63,951 nt of DNA from Phaeoceros laevis (GCA_049999765.1 JBNGIQ010006028.1:1-63951), one strand, 5' to 3'; positions 23,101 through 35,735 are shown, numbered from the stretch's first letter. Made by a program: numbers and translations. The notes: generated by a model not told the origin, from the letters alone.

Positions 23101-23680
23101 TGGTCCAGCCGTTTAGGACAACATAGAAATGAGGGGCATTTCTAGAAGCACGTGAAGGGCGCTAATGTGGGGTTGGCTAGTACCCGAGCTATGGGACAGT
23201 AGCTGCACCACTGGCTGAGGGTTTCTTAGCGCTTAGAATCTGATGTGCTTATCTTGTGCACATGCATCAAAATCTTGTGTGTCACATGCTTCTTCAACTT
23301 GCCCAACATGAAGAATGAAGATGTGCTAACCTTCGCATCCAGAAGGGGGCCCCTTTTCAGTTTGGGGGCCGCGTCTTTTAGAAGTGCCTTTAGGGGGGTT
23401 CACACATGACCCCCACCCCATTTCTGCTTCGCGCTGATTGGCCGGGAGAGCGATATGTGAAACGACATGGGCGCCAGATCACACATGCGATGCACCCAAA
23501 TTATGGAGAGAGAAGAGGGCCATTTGGAGTGACCCTCTTCTCACTCCTCGACACCCTCAAGCTTGCAGGACGAATCGCCTCAAGCCATATTAGATTTTGT
23601 TGGGTCCGTGACGTGCAGCGATGGTGGTAAACTATTAACTAGGAAAATAATAATAAAGGTGGCAAAGGCCTGAATTATGA
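20164..23680. other. 3.5 kb without a recognisable gene
   Basis: Both strands are fragmented into frames under about 110 codons with no family motifs. Between 22260 and 22640 two GGTC-rich segments share TGA(A/T)GAATGATGCA with similar surroundings, hinting at an old internal duplication (about 22310-22345 and 22640-22665). A C- and G-rich block at 23340-23430 precedes the transposon at 23681. Confidence 0.35.
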
Positions 23681-24597
23681 GGGAGGTTTTCCACTAGGGG
23701 TGGTACAAACATTTCCCGCGTAGTGATTGGCCAGCAGGAATTGAATCCGTTTCCACTAGGTTTTTGTGGCACTCTTTGGCACGGTAACAGGGCGCTTACT
23801 CAGCGCGCCTGACAAGCGTCTACGAAAGAAGAATTGTACCTAGCCAAATGCTAGGTACAATCCTTTTTTCACGGAGTCTCACCTGTGCACGAATGACAGC
23901 CCTCCATGCTGGATGCGCATCAATGAGGGACCTCCAAGCTGGCGAGCAAGGATGATTAAATAGAGTGAATTTCAATGAAAAGAGCTTAGTTACCGCGGCT
24001 TAAGAAACAATGGAAACGAAAACACGTTTCTGCATGTTTCCTTATTTTGGCCGGTGTCTCAAGGAAACGGGATTAGGCTCCTTTTCATTGTATTTTAAAA
24101 TTTAAAGATTTAAGTAATAACGTGTCACACGGCGTAGGGGCGGGTAGTTAGAAACTTGAAAGGGCAACTTACTTGGAATCGCGCGCCCGGGCATGGCATG
24201 ACACCATCCTCAAGCGATCCGGGGAGCGCGCCTAGGATCAGGCATGGCTTGCTTGAAGTCGCACGACTTGGGAAGTCACGCGACTTCAAGTAACTCTTTT
24301 TTTAAGAAGCGCGTTTCCGTTTCGCCATGGCATTTCGCGCATTACTTTATTCCGGTCGTGGCATTATTCTGAAAACGCCATAGAAACCTGGAAACGCAAA
24401 ACGCGGAAACGCGAAAACGCGAAAACACGTTTCTTGCGTTTCTTCGCTAGAAGAAACGGGTTTCCTGTAACTAAGGAAAAGAGCACTTCATGTGGTAAAA
24501 AAGTGCCACGTACCGAGGTCCGCGTACATGGCATTGTGAAGGGGTGGTACAAAAGTTCAGACATCATTTTGTACCACCCGCAAGTGGAAAACCTACC
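23681..24597. mobile_element. 917-bp non-autonomous terminal-inverted-repeat element
   Basis: The left end GGGAGGTTTTCCACTAGGGG plus TGGTACAAA and the right end (reverse complement GGTAGGTTTTCCACTTGCGG plus GTGGTACAAA) are inverted repeats of about 30 bp. They are flanked by a matching TGA on each side (23678-23680 and 24598-24600), a possible 3-bp target duplication. Near the right end a nested palindrome (GGGTGGTACAAAA, spacer, TTTTGTACCACCC) lies inside the terminus. The interior has no coding frame and is rich in GGAAACG/AAACGCG motifs (24000-24100 and 24370-24460). The superfamily is uncertain: Harbinger-like size and 3-bp duplication, but not the usual TAA/TTA. Confidence 0.6.
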
Positions 24598-24600
24598 TGA

Positions 24601-25081
24601 AATCTAGTCATACTTTCGTCGTCGTTAGGGGTATTCCACGTCATACCCTCTATGGACTTTGGGGGTGGGGTGATGTGATAGACCCCCCTCAGTCCTGAAA
24701 GAAACTGGGGAAAGAGGCGCTAGTGCCTTCAGTCCTGGAAGAAACTGGGGCTGAGAAGATAATTTACTGGACAAGCGTAAGCGAGGGAGATTCGAGGTCC
24801 GTGGACATCGGGTGTTGAGTTCTGGAATCTTAAGCAGTCCAGATGACAGTAGAGGGTTTCTGCCAAAATGGAGGTCACGTGATTGAGCGCGTGAGCGACC
24901 TTCGCTCCAAATCGTTTCCCCTCCCAATCCCTCGGCATGGTTACATGGCACGTGAATGCACTATGGTTGGTTTCATCGCAGCTCTTTGTCCGTGCGTCCT
25001 TTGAGGTTTTTCATCGTGAAAGCACTACGTTGGGGCAGAGCTTGTCTTTGCGGTCCTACTGACATGTTTCTGTCACGTCAG
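24601..25081 (+). promoter_or_regulatory. region 5' of the recognisable GCP5 exons
   Basis: This should contain the GCP5 start and perhaps its first exon, but I could not identify the missing N-terminal residues here. An acceptor-like TCGCAG followed by an open stretch at about 24977-25035 is a weak candidate. A minus-strand frame at 24625-24951 has no family motif. Confidence 0.3.
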
Positions 25082-28000
25082 GTTAGGGACGTGCTGCTGA
25101 TGCTCCAAGGTTTCGAAAGCCATAATATTTTTTGGGACCAAGCAAGTGAAAGATTTACCGTTATCAAGGGATTGCGTTTTGCGCACATAACAGAATCAAG
25201 CTTTCATAAGCTGTTGGGACCTCTCCTTTCGGCAGCCACAAGCTTGCGGAAGATAGAACAATTCGTCAAACGAGCTAGTTATCCTACCTCAAATGATCAC
25301 GACAGGTTGCTAATCCGGTATCCCACCTTGCAAGCCTTCACCAATGTTGTGTCCATGCGGCTTCAGGTCAGTTGATGCAGCCGAGCATCCTATCTAAGCC
25401 GTCAATCTCGCTAAAAGTACTCCTATCCCAGTGGGCTAAGTCATTGCAAGGTTCAGTTTCTTCGAAGGGCTGCGATGGAAAAGGAGCTGGAAGCTGCCAA
25501 TCAAGTTTCAGGAGGACCTCCGGTTACACTCCTGGGCATAGTGTCGGGCTTGTCTTGGTGAATGATTACACTGGCACTTGAGTGTTGCTGGCATACCTTG
25601 GCTGTGTAACTCACTTGAGTAGCAGGGTCTGTGCAGGCGCTGTTTTCCTGGAGTATGCAGTTGAAACTGCTATGGCGGGTACCAGCACATTACGAGAAAG
25701 TAGTGCTGCAGAGCTTGCAAGCAACATTCTTACAGCTCTTTACAGTGAACTGAATGAGTTCTGTCTTGTGAGGGATGGTGGGGTATGTTTGTGGTCATTT
25801 CTTATCTCTGCCTCCCTGGAAGATTTTGCGTAAGAGCTGGTTCAAATCATTTTGGCACGTCCTACACGGGTGTCGACTCTTGGTCCCAGTATTATATGTA
25901 GGAATTCCACTGGTGGGTGCAGGAGCAGGCATACCGGACTTTGTTCTTGCTCTTTGTTGGAAGTCTGCAGCCTCTTGTGGACTCCTTGGACACATGGATT
26001 CAAGAAGGCATTCTTAATGATCCAGTTGATGAGGTAATCGCAATCCTGGAATAGTGACCTGATAATCTGCATGACGCTTGTGCTCTTAAGCGTTCGGCTG
26101 TGGAAGCTCACTTTTTCTTCTTGTGCAATAGCTTTTTTTTTATGCAGACAAAAGCGTGACTGTGGAGGATGATAAGTTCTGGCTGCAGGGCTACAAGCTA
26201 CGCAGTCATTTAGCAGTGAAAGGCATTCCTCAGGACAGTACACAAACTGTTGAGAGTTTGAAGCTTACTTCCTCTGTTGTATGTGAAACGCTTCCCAATT
26301 TGGTTTCAGAAAATATCAGGCCAGGAGGAAGATTTGAGCAAAGGTGGTCGATCAGGACCCCTAGCCTCTCACCAAAGTTGCGCGATGCAAATAGTGTTCC
26401 TGAGAGTCCTGCATGCCCAGCATTTTTGCAGCCTTTTGCAAATTCTATTGTATCTGCTGGCAAATCATTGCAGATATTGCGGTTTATCTGGCGCCAGTTT
26501 GCTCAACTAAGTGGCAACAGCTGTCAGTTTCACGAAGTGCAGTTGGGTGACGGATTTGAAAGATCTAGATCTGATACTTGTGCTATGTGGGCTACATCAC
26601 TGATGAGGCATCTGCAGCAGCCAATTTTAAGCGGCTCTTTGCCGATCAAGGCAAAGTCAGACCCAGACCATGTGCAGACTGGATGTGTAGGCGCTGCCAC
26701 TACTGAGTTGTGCTCAGCTGTCTCTCTTTTTGGACAATTTGCAAAATCTTTGGAGAAATTTTTTGGAGGGGACACCTTCGAAGCTGCTCAGATTTTGTTG
26801 TCCAAATGCAATTCCGGTGATACAGAGAGGAAGGGAACACCAGAAGTGACTGATGCCGAGAAGTCAGGATGTAGCACAGCTCAGCTGACTTCCAATCGTG
26901 GCAGAGTGTTGCCAGAAGATGATATTGAAGATGCAGCTAGCCAAGCAATTTTATATGCTGGTCGTTTGGGCATGGATGCAGGAAATGGGTGTGGGATTAT
27001 TGGTGGAAGTGTTCGAATGGTTGATGCCACAAATGACAGGCAGGCATTGAAACTATTATTGTCGTCTACAACCCTCCTGCCCTCTTGGCAGGTAGATCTA
27101 GAATGGAAACTCTATCATTGTATCTGGTTGCAATGTTAACAGTTCCCCCGGGTAGCTAGTGAGCATGTCGTACTGTGGTGATTGCACTTCAGCTTCTTGT
27201 CGGAACAGACGATTGCTTAGTTTTCTCATTTTGACTCTCTTCTTGGAGACTGACTGGATTCGAAGTGCCTATGCAGGAAAGTGTATGTCTATCCCAGTCT
27301 GTTCCTACCAAACTGGAGATCCGATTAACTGCTGGGATTCTTCACTCGATCCAGAATGCAGTTTTCACGACTTCCCCCTCCCCTGCTGTATTTGTGCAAG
27401 AATGTCTTATCAGTCATATAGATCAACAAGTAAGTGGGCTGTCTGTTTGCTTGTTTCATGGAATCAGAAATAGTTTTTGGTAGACCACACAAAAGCACTT
27501 GCTTCGAGTGACAGATCTGGTTTGTACTAGTTGTTGCAATCTGGAAACTCTATTTTCCCTTTGTCAGGTGGTAGCTGTGGGTCATCAACTGTTACAGCAG
27601 CTGATGGGCGAGTGGCATTTGATGGAAGAACTTGCACTTCTTCGCACCATCTTCTTAGTGGGTTCTGGTATGTCTCGAAAGCTTGAGTTGCTGGGATTTG
27701 CAGGGTCGGTGCAGGAACTTTTGAGATTAGTAGTGCATATTTTACTGAGAAGTGTTGATGGGATTCCTCAGGTGACCTTCTTCAGCAGTTCTCAACTGTA
27801 CTGTTCAACAAGCTAGATCGAGGAGAGCATTGGGATGACTATCACGAGCTAAATTCCATGTTGCAGGTTTGATCTCCTTGAGGTTCCTTCAAGTTGACAT
27901 TTGCAGCATATTTTTGCCTGATGCAATTTGGTCTGCAGGAGTCGATACGTAGTTCAGTGAACGAGGCAGCACTATCAGCATTGGATTTACTTGCGGTGGA

Positions 28001-29682
28001 GATAGAGGCTCTAAAGACACGAGCACATGAAACATTTCCTTTTCTCTCACACGTGATTGGTCAGAATAGCACTCATGGTATTGATGCCTTGGAGAGCATG
28101 CGTTTTGTCTATAAGGCAAGCTCCTTCTTGGCGCCCTGACCAAGCTTCCTACTCCAATCAATTCAGTGGCGTTCCGAGAAAAGTCAGGCTTGAGTGTTGC
28201 ATGCAGGTTGCGTGGCCACTTGAGCTGATAATCAATGCAAGTGCAATTAAGAAATATAACCAGGTTGGCCTTTATCTTCCTTAGCATTCAGCTGAATCTG
28301 GAGGCTACCTGCTCTCTGGAAGTTCTTAGTTTTCTTTTCTGGCATTTGAAGGCTTTCTACTTGAGTGTAAACTGAATTCAGATTCTGTGTGAAGGACCTA
28401 CCGACATGATTTGTGCTCAGGCTCTCCGCTGTGGGTGATTCCAAATTGTGCTTGCTGGCAGGTAATGGCGTTCCTGATGAAGGTGAAGCGCGCCAAGCAC
28501 GTTCTTGACAAGGCTTGCCGATTCACCTGGAAGGTGAGTACAATGTGAGGTATCTTTTACCTTGCTGACCAGAATTTCTGGCTCCCTGAAGTGGGTGACC
28601 ACAGTAGGATGTGTCATGTTCTGCTAGGGCAAAACGTGATTAGGTTTCCTAGTGTGCACTGTGCGGTGGATGATTTGCAGAATGGGGGTGGATACGCTGC
28701 TAACAGCAAAAGAAGGTTTCTAGTGCAACATAAGTTGATGCATTTTGTGAACACGCTTCATCAGTATGTCATGGACAGGGTATGATCATTCTGCAACACC
28801 CCACACAACAGCGATTGAGCTTGGGCTGAAACGCTAGCTGTGATATTCAAACGTCTTTGGCACGATTACTCTGCATGTTTAGCTAACCTAAGTATTGCAT
28901 CTAGAGAGCAGGTTCTGTACAGTGCATGGGTGGAGCTTTGTGAAGGCTTGTCTATGGCTAGGTCGCTGGATGAAGTCATTCTGTGCCATGATGCATACCT
29001 GACGTCCATACAAAGGCAGTGTCTTGTTGCCCCGGATAAGCTGGTAAGCTTGCACTGTACTATTAACATGTACGCTTAGACCATCGATGTAAAACCCGGC
29101 AGCTCATCATTGTAGCTTTGGCGTGACATGTGTCTGCCTTGCAAATACATGACAGTGCTATGGTTGTGTGCTTGCAGTGGACCTTAATTGCCAGCCGAGT
29201 TAAGAACATTCTATCACTTGCTCTAGACTACTATTTCGTGCAGTGCACTAGATGTGACGGTGCAACCACTCCGGCCATATTGACAAAATGCCAGTTCGAA
29301 ATGGAGCGAATCAGCAAGCAATTTGACGAGTGCATGGCTTTTCTGCTCAGGGTTAACCTCAGCCTTATTTGACTCCGTGGCAAATGGTTTTCAAGGGCTC
29401 CTGGGAGTTTGGTTTGTTTACGGGACTGTATTCCTCATATATAGGAAGTGCCCTTGATTTTCGTTGCATGTGGTTTTGCAGGTGTTGTCATTCAAACTCA
29501 ATATAGGGCAATTTCCTCATCTAGTGGATTTGATCACTCGGCTCAACTATAATTACTATTACATGAGTGAACACGGTCATTTGCTGACGCCAGTTGTAGA
29601 TTTGGAACAGCATAACGTTGGGCCTCCATGTGCTGGAAGCGCTGAGGAAGTTACGCGTAGTGCAGTTAGCAGAGTGATGTGA
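25082..29682 (+). CDS. GCP5: gamma-tubulin complex component 5 (GCP5), N-terminus missing
   Basis: A Spc97/Spc98-family subunit of the gamma-tubulin ring complex, which nucleates microtubules. Sixteen exons in agreeing phase: 25082-25366, 25451-25557, 25626-25782, 25837-25869, 25971-26033, 26132-27091, 27277-27429, 27568-27667, 27772-27866, 27939-28115, 28207-28263, 28462-28533, 28681-28779, 28912-29043, 29178-29351, 29482-29682 (TGA). They give 954 residues; plant GCP5 has about 1000, so roughly the first 90 are unplaced. Family landmarks: VRDVLLMLQGFES near the start, SIVSAGKSLQILRFIW mid-protein, then the conserved C-terminal domain WPLELIINASAIKKYNQ, FLMKVKRAKHVLDKA, LHQYVMDR, LDEVILCHDAYLTSIQRQC and INYNYYYM-type ending (LTRLNYNYYYMSEHG, without the first residue certain). 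A 33-nt microexon supplies LVQIILARPTR. Intron 10 begins with GC (AAG|GCAAGC). Subunit 5 rather than 4 or 6 by similarity to Arabidopsis GCP5 as remembered. Confidence 0.9.
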
Positions 29683-30089
29683 GTCAAGTTTCAGTCTACT
29701 GTCAGCTGTTAACCATATATGCCTCTTCCATCTCTTTGTGAAGCGCGTTTTTTTAATCTGGAAAATGTGCCTCCCGAATGTAAGTTTTGAACAGGGTGCA
29801 ACTGGGATGGTCGTTTCAAACGTGATTAGGCTTACGTGAACCCCGTTTCTAGTAACTACGGTACGTACAATGTGTGTGTGTGTGTGTTTATTGCTTAACA
29901 TCCCAGCGAGGTGCGATTTCTACCGGGATGGTTCTAACAAGCTTATCTTCAAGTAATGGTTCTTGCATGTCACCGTGCCTACCCGAAGTATTTTGTAGTG
30001 GCTGACCTACCTAGGGGGACCTGAATAGACGAAAGTGAAGTACAAAGATAACTACTGCTGTCAACTACCGCTGTCAAGTTGGACATTAA
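29683..30089. other. GCP5 3' flank
   Basis: Likely 3' untranslated region followed by spacer. A (GT)n run of about 18 bases lies near 29871. No gene was recognised. Confidence 0.4.
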
Positions 30090-30475
30090 GGGCCGCTTTC
30101 CATGTGGGGTTTTGGTTTCCCCCACCTCCAGGACCCGTGACTTTCCCTGTACAGTTTAGGGGNNNNNNNNNNNNNNNNNNNNNNNNNNNNNNNNNNNNNN
30201 NNNNNNNNNNNNNNNNNNNNNNNNNNNNNNNNNNNNNNNNNNNNNNNNNNNNNNNNNNNNNNGCGAAATGTCTTGTTCCCGCGAGAGCAAGAAGACCCGG
30301 GGCGGGCAAGTTCGGCGGTCGGGACCGGGGGCAGCACGTGGCTGTCGGAAAACCCCCCGGCTTAAGCGGAAGGGGGGAGGGGGTTAACGAAAAGTGTATC
30401 TTCGCCGGCGGGGGTTTCGCTCACACCCATTTTTAGGTAAAAACCGAAACCGTAACCCCACATGGAAAGCGGCCC
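30090..30475. mobile_element. Harbinger/Tourist-like MITE containing an assembly gap
   Basis: The left end GGGCCGCTTTCCATGTGGGG plus TTTTGGTTTC is mirrored by the right end ending CCCCACATGGAAAGCGGCCC. Both are flanked by TAA (30087-30089 and 30476-30478), the 3-bp target duplication typical of PIF/Harbinger elements. The G-rich interior includes the 100-N gap, so the true length is unknown. No transposase frame was seen. Confidence 0.7.
30163..30262. other. assembly gap (100 N)
   Basis: A run of exactly 100 undetermined bases inside the inverted-repeat element; probably a placeholder length, and perhaps caused by the element's G-rich hairpin. Confidence 0.98.
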
Positions 30476-30478
30476 TAA

Positions 30479-30700
30479 CACAAGTTGGACAGGCATTTCA
30501 AGGAAGACAAGTTGGACAGGCATTTCAAGGAAGGAAAGGTCCTGCCTAGAAGGTCCTGCCTAGAAAGAGGCCTGTCAAGTATACTACTGGCAAAGAGAGG
30601 GAGACAGCTAGCGGGGGCTGTAACTACGGATGGTTGTCAAAGAGAGAGAGACAGCTAGGGGAGGTTGTAACTATGGATGGTTGCCAAGGCAGGCTCAAGT
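30479..30700. repeat. three short tandem duplications in a row
   Basis: A 27-bp unit (CAAGTTGGACAGGCATTTCA and following) is present twice, then a 16-bp GGTCCTGCCTAGAA unit twice, then a unit of about 55 bp (AGAGACAGCTAG through ATGGATGGTTG) twice. They start immediately right of the MITE. Confidence 0.6.
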
Positions 30701-31209
30701 CGCTTCTCTTCTCAACCATCAAGCAAGTAAGTGTTAGCAGAGTTAACGGACTCCGACGAAAAGAAAGCAGATTGCCGTAAAGGCAGCAAGGTGCTCATAA
30801 GGAAAGGGGATGGATAAGAAAATGCAGTGACTCAAACGCCGGAGCAGTCACTCACACATATGGTTCAACAGTATAATTTGAACCTGACTGTCAGCAGTTT
30901 GAGGTAGGCAAATGAACAACAATCAGCCGGAGTCAAGAACAGAGCATCATGAGACCATTTAATGTGGAACAATAAACAACGAGACATATCAAAACTGTGC
31001 AAAAGGAAATGCAAGCAGCTTTAGTGCAAGAACAGAGTGAAAAGCAGAGAAGGCTATCGAAGACCGATAAACAAAGATTCATTCATCCTATACATATGGA
31101 CAATCCAAGCACATGAGGAGCGACTAGCTTGTTCAGACCTTATGTTCTTATAGTCAAACGTCTACTCTAAACGGAGTCCGCCTATCGAGACATCTAGTAA
31201 TCAAAGAGG
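30701..31209. other. no recognisable gene
   Basis: No frame of interest. The right part may be the 3' untranslated sequence of the LINE fragment that follows on the minus strand. Confidence 0.3.
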
Positions 31210-31218
31210 CCAAACTGC

Positions 31219-31920
31219 CTAGTTCTGTCGCAGTCGCAGCAGGTCGATCAACGTGATCCCCACATAATGAACATCCGAATCGCCAAGCAGAATGTCCTGC
31301 GTAGCAGGACATTGAAGTAACAAGTGACACTTATTGTCTACCACATCCATCGAGCATCTGTCACAAAGCCTCTCTTCTCGAGGTGTGCCTCCCCTTGCTT
31401 GAACAGTAGCCCCCAAATAAGAACCCCTAAGACGAAAGCGTGTCATCCGCTCCCGCTGGTGCCTAGAAATTTTGAGGCAGAGATAGGAGGGCAAGCAGGA
31501 GAGAGAGGGAGTGATGATGTGTTGTTGGATCTGATCTCGATAGAAAGCATGCCCTGCAGCAAGAGATCCAGGGCCCAAATCTTCCAAAGGTAGGCTTCCT
31601 GCACCATGAGAGGCGTAATCTTCAGAAGAGAAACATGATCTAAGTCCCAGCGTTTAAACACATCGTTGAAGCTGATTGAACATGGTTTGGCAAGAGATTG
31701 CAAGGCCAGCCTAAGTGCCAACATCGGAATGCACTGCTGTGTTTCAGAGACAGACCCTGCTACTGGAACATCTCGAGGAAGATTCCGAACACGTTGGAGA
31801 AATCGGGCAGTACAAATGGGAGCCATAATCTCAACAGGGTACAACCCCAGCTCAGCAAGAAACACGGTCTCCAATGAAATGGGGTTTTCTGTGCTGAATG
31901 GACCCAAACCCGGTGTTCCC
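31219..31920 (-). mobile_element. LINE fragment (C-terminal part of ORF2)
   Basis: Two overlapping minus-strand frames form the C-terminal part of a non-LTR reverse-transcriptase protein. From 31907 leftwards: FLAELGLYPVEIMAPICTAR, the region after the thumb. From 31587 to 31219: MTRFRLRGSYLGA and a zinc-knuckle-like ending C-x2-C-x11-H-x4-C (CDRC, H, C), as in zf-RVT domains. A frameshift separates the parts near 31580. The polymerase core is absent: the copy is 5'-truncated at about 31920. It is related to, but clearly diverged from, the LINE at 34365-35735. Confidence 0.65.
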
Positions 31921-32370
31921 TAGTTGTGACCCAAAAAATCCCTTCAAAATGGCCATATTCTGTGATTTTCGAAATACTGCACATTTTTGGGACCTCCAAA
32001 ACAACCCAACAAGCCTGATAGCTGCATTTTTACTGTCTCCCAGCTGCTGGCTACCATTTGAACTGCGGTGAAAACTTATTTGTTCTGAACTTTTATAATT
32101 ACACTATGGATTAATGTGCGTCTTGGGTAAGAAAGTGTGCGTTTCAATAGGATTTTGCTTGACCCTGAGTACCAGACATCCAATACCCGGGGCCCGCAGG
32201 TTTGTTGCAAAAACCAGACAATGCTATTCAAATGCTGCAATTCGATAGGAGAATGACCATAAAACTCTTATACTTCACACCGTTGATACACTTTGGGGTG
32301 CAAAACCTCAGCTTCATCACTTCAAAAGCCCTCTAACACACGGCCTCTGTGTGAACCACCCTACATGGAC

Positions 32371-33360
<990 letters not shown>

Positions 33361-33815
33361 ATGTAGCTCACTTGCTGCCCCTATGTACTATGTCCAGGGT
33401 TTGCGTAGTGCTTGAGCTACCCCACTTGATATGATGTTACATATTTCCTCTTGGTGTGCCTAGAACTCCGTCCACCATTCCTTACAGGCTTGCAAAACAT
33501 AACTTATTGCCTCTAGGGACTTCCGGACTTCCCCCATCATGGTAGCTGGCGATGCATTCACGGTCTTCGGGCCTCTCATTTGTAGTAATAGTAGTAATGG
33601 AGAAGAAATCACGCTCTCATTTGCAATGGGAGCAATGGTGCTGCTTGTATCTATTTGTTGGGCATCCTAAGTAGTAGCTGCATCCTCTCAGATGGACTAT
33701 ACATAGGTGAGCCCACAAGTTGCTTCCCACGCATAATAGTGACCCATTTTCCAAGAACACCTGGTACAACACTTGATAGCTTTTCTCGTCTTATTTTAAC
33801 GTGATGATGGAAAGA
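33361..33815. other. no recognisable gene
   Basis: Stop codons interrupt all frames. It may be intronic or decayed sequence of the minus-strand remnants on either side. Confidence 0.3.
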
Positions 33816-34028
33816 CTAATTGTTGAGTTTATCGACAATGTGGTCTTCTTTCTCCCCATGTTCTTCCCCTTTTGGCCACACGTAGTTTCGGAAATCTCCC
33901 ACCTCTGTCACCATAACCACCGTTGGCTTCGGAGAATACTTCCTTGAAAGGACCTCTATCATTTGAGGCAAGCTCAGAGCGTTTTTCCCTCTAAGTGAAA
34001 GTTGGGTTCCTTCTGGTGAGGCATACAC
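33816..34028 (-). pseudogene. 70-codon frame upstream of the acidic-tail remnant
   Basis: The minus-strand frame contains LSLRGKNALSLPQMIEVLSR and VVMVTEVGDFRNYVWPKGEE, with ordinary protein composition and no recognised family. It lies upstream, in the reading direction, of the remnant at 32371-33360 and may be an earlier exon of the same decayed gene. Confidence 0.25.
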
Positions 34029-34069
34029 ATTATCAAATCGACCAGATGTTCAGCAGATTTTCTATCAAT

Positions 34070-35735
34070 AGTAGTAGGGGGTGTTCACGCCGTGTCGACT
34101 CCTCAGTGGGAATCGGGCGCGCCGCCACTTGATGTGCACTAATGAGGGTAGGAGTCTCGCGACTGCTGCCTTCATTAGCTGGCAGTAGGTCGGTCTTTGC
34201 TTAAGTGCTGAGCTAATGTTTTACTTGTTTGTCTTTGGTTAACTAGTGTTTAATTTATTGTCGGCCGTGCATTAGTAGGATTTACACCAATCGTCCTTCA
34301 AAAAATAAAGGTAATAATCGTCCTTGGAAAAAAAAAAGGTAACGGGTAATGGTGCATATCCCTGCTAGTCTCCTGCTCGGGCTGCTTCTTCTTGTATTTG
34401 TCCGAGCCTACCCGTCATCTGAGTTACAAAATTCCCTACTGCCATTTGGTCTCTGCTTGTCATTAACCGGCGTATCGAATCTACTCCCCGTATAGTCTCG
34501 TGGTGCCTCATACGAATATCAGTAAACACAGAGCACGAGAAAAGAAAGTGCATCTCGTCGTCTACTTCTCCTGCCAGGCAGCGTGTGCATATCCTGTTCT
34601 CTCTGCTCAACCTTCCCCTGTCTGATACCACTCTCAGGGTGTGAGCCCTTAATCTCAGACGAGCCAATTGGATGAGTTGTTTCTTGGGGAACAGTCCTGT
34701 AAGATATTGGGCACGCACGTACTTGGAGTCTGACCTCATGTTTGCTCTATAAAAGATCATGTCTGGCGTCATTGCTTCCATCGTCCAGGTTCTTGTCAAG
34801 AAAGCCCTCTGCACGGATCCATCCTCCAAGGCTGCCGTCCCTTCCGAGGCCAGACAATCCCCGGTTATCCCCCATCTGTGCATCCAGTCTTCTACCTCCT
34901 GCATCCAGCCTTTTTTTCTTGTCTCTTTGCGTTTGTATTGCAAGGATTGCAGCTTGGCGTGGCAACCTATGTGGCTTAAGGTTGAAGATCCTCAACATGT
35001 AGCGGGCTGTTCTTCTTAAAGCTTCAATTTCTAGCGTAAACTCTCCTAACTCAGCCAGGATAGTGGCTGAGCAGGTCTGCTGCCTTACTCCCAGGTGCTG
35101 CTTGAAAAATAGTAGTTGCAGCTTGTTGAGGTCTTCCCAGTGCTTCAACTTGCAGCCTGGTCCCCAGACTTCTATGCCATACATCGCTTTGGTTACTACA
35201 TAGGCTTTCCACACTCGCATGACTGCCGATGTGTTGGACACATATTTGTCTACTAGTAAACCCTGGATCACCCACATCATGGCTGTTGCCTTCTGCAGCT
35301 TGTCTTTTCTTGCATCTTTAAAGGGGCGGTTTGTGTAGAATTCGACTCCAAGATATTTGTAGTGGGTGACCTGCTTTATCGGGGTATCTCTGTACATAAA
35401 TGGTATCCAGTCTTCTGTCCTAGCTGCTGAGCATGCAAATGACATTGCCTGAGTCTTTTCCATACTCACCGTCAAGTATTTCTCTTTGCAGAATGCATGC
35501 AGTATGTCCAGCTGACGTTGCATCCCAGTTTTCCTGGTGGAGATCAAGACGATGTCGTCGACAAACATCAAGCAGCTAAGTGACGTAAATTCCAATCCCT
35601 GGAATGGCTTGCATGCTGGATCTGCGTCAAGCCGTTCTTGCAAGGCCTGAATGTAAAGACAGAAGAGTAGGGGGCTTAGAGGGCATCCCTGCTTTACTCC
35701 GGCTGTGGATGGGAAACTGCTCGTAAACAGGTCAT
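34070..35735 (-). mobile_element. LINE with intact-looking RT C-terminal half and (TAC)n tail
   Basis: Read leftwards from 35735, the translation enters the reverse transcriptase at GVKQGCPLSPLLFCLYIQAL, then the catalytic box (CLMFVDDIVL, i.e. xVDD), the thumb (HYKYLGVEF) and FLAELG-type connection (ATILAELGEFTLEIEAL). A single frameshift near 34940 leads to the last part with a C-x2-C-x7-H-x4-C knuckle (CTRC, H, C) ending at about 34365. The 3' untranslated region ends at about 34070 in GGCGCGCCCGATTCCC, GGAGTCGAC and a short TAC run, shared with 2818-2895 and 17466-17556. The 5' half is missing because a CACTA element begins exactly at 35736. Confidence 0.75.

Noticed and set aside
24956-25081. 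N-terminal extension of the first GCP5 exon from the ATG at 24956
   Set aside because: The peptide (HYGWFHRSSLSVRPLRFF) does not resemble GCP5 N-termini, and a good acceptor (CACGTCAG) sits at the start of homology at 25082.
29985-30001. TATTTTGTAGTG as a CACTA terminus
   Set aside because: Only the last few bases fit; no subterminal repeats and no partner.
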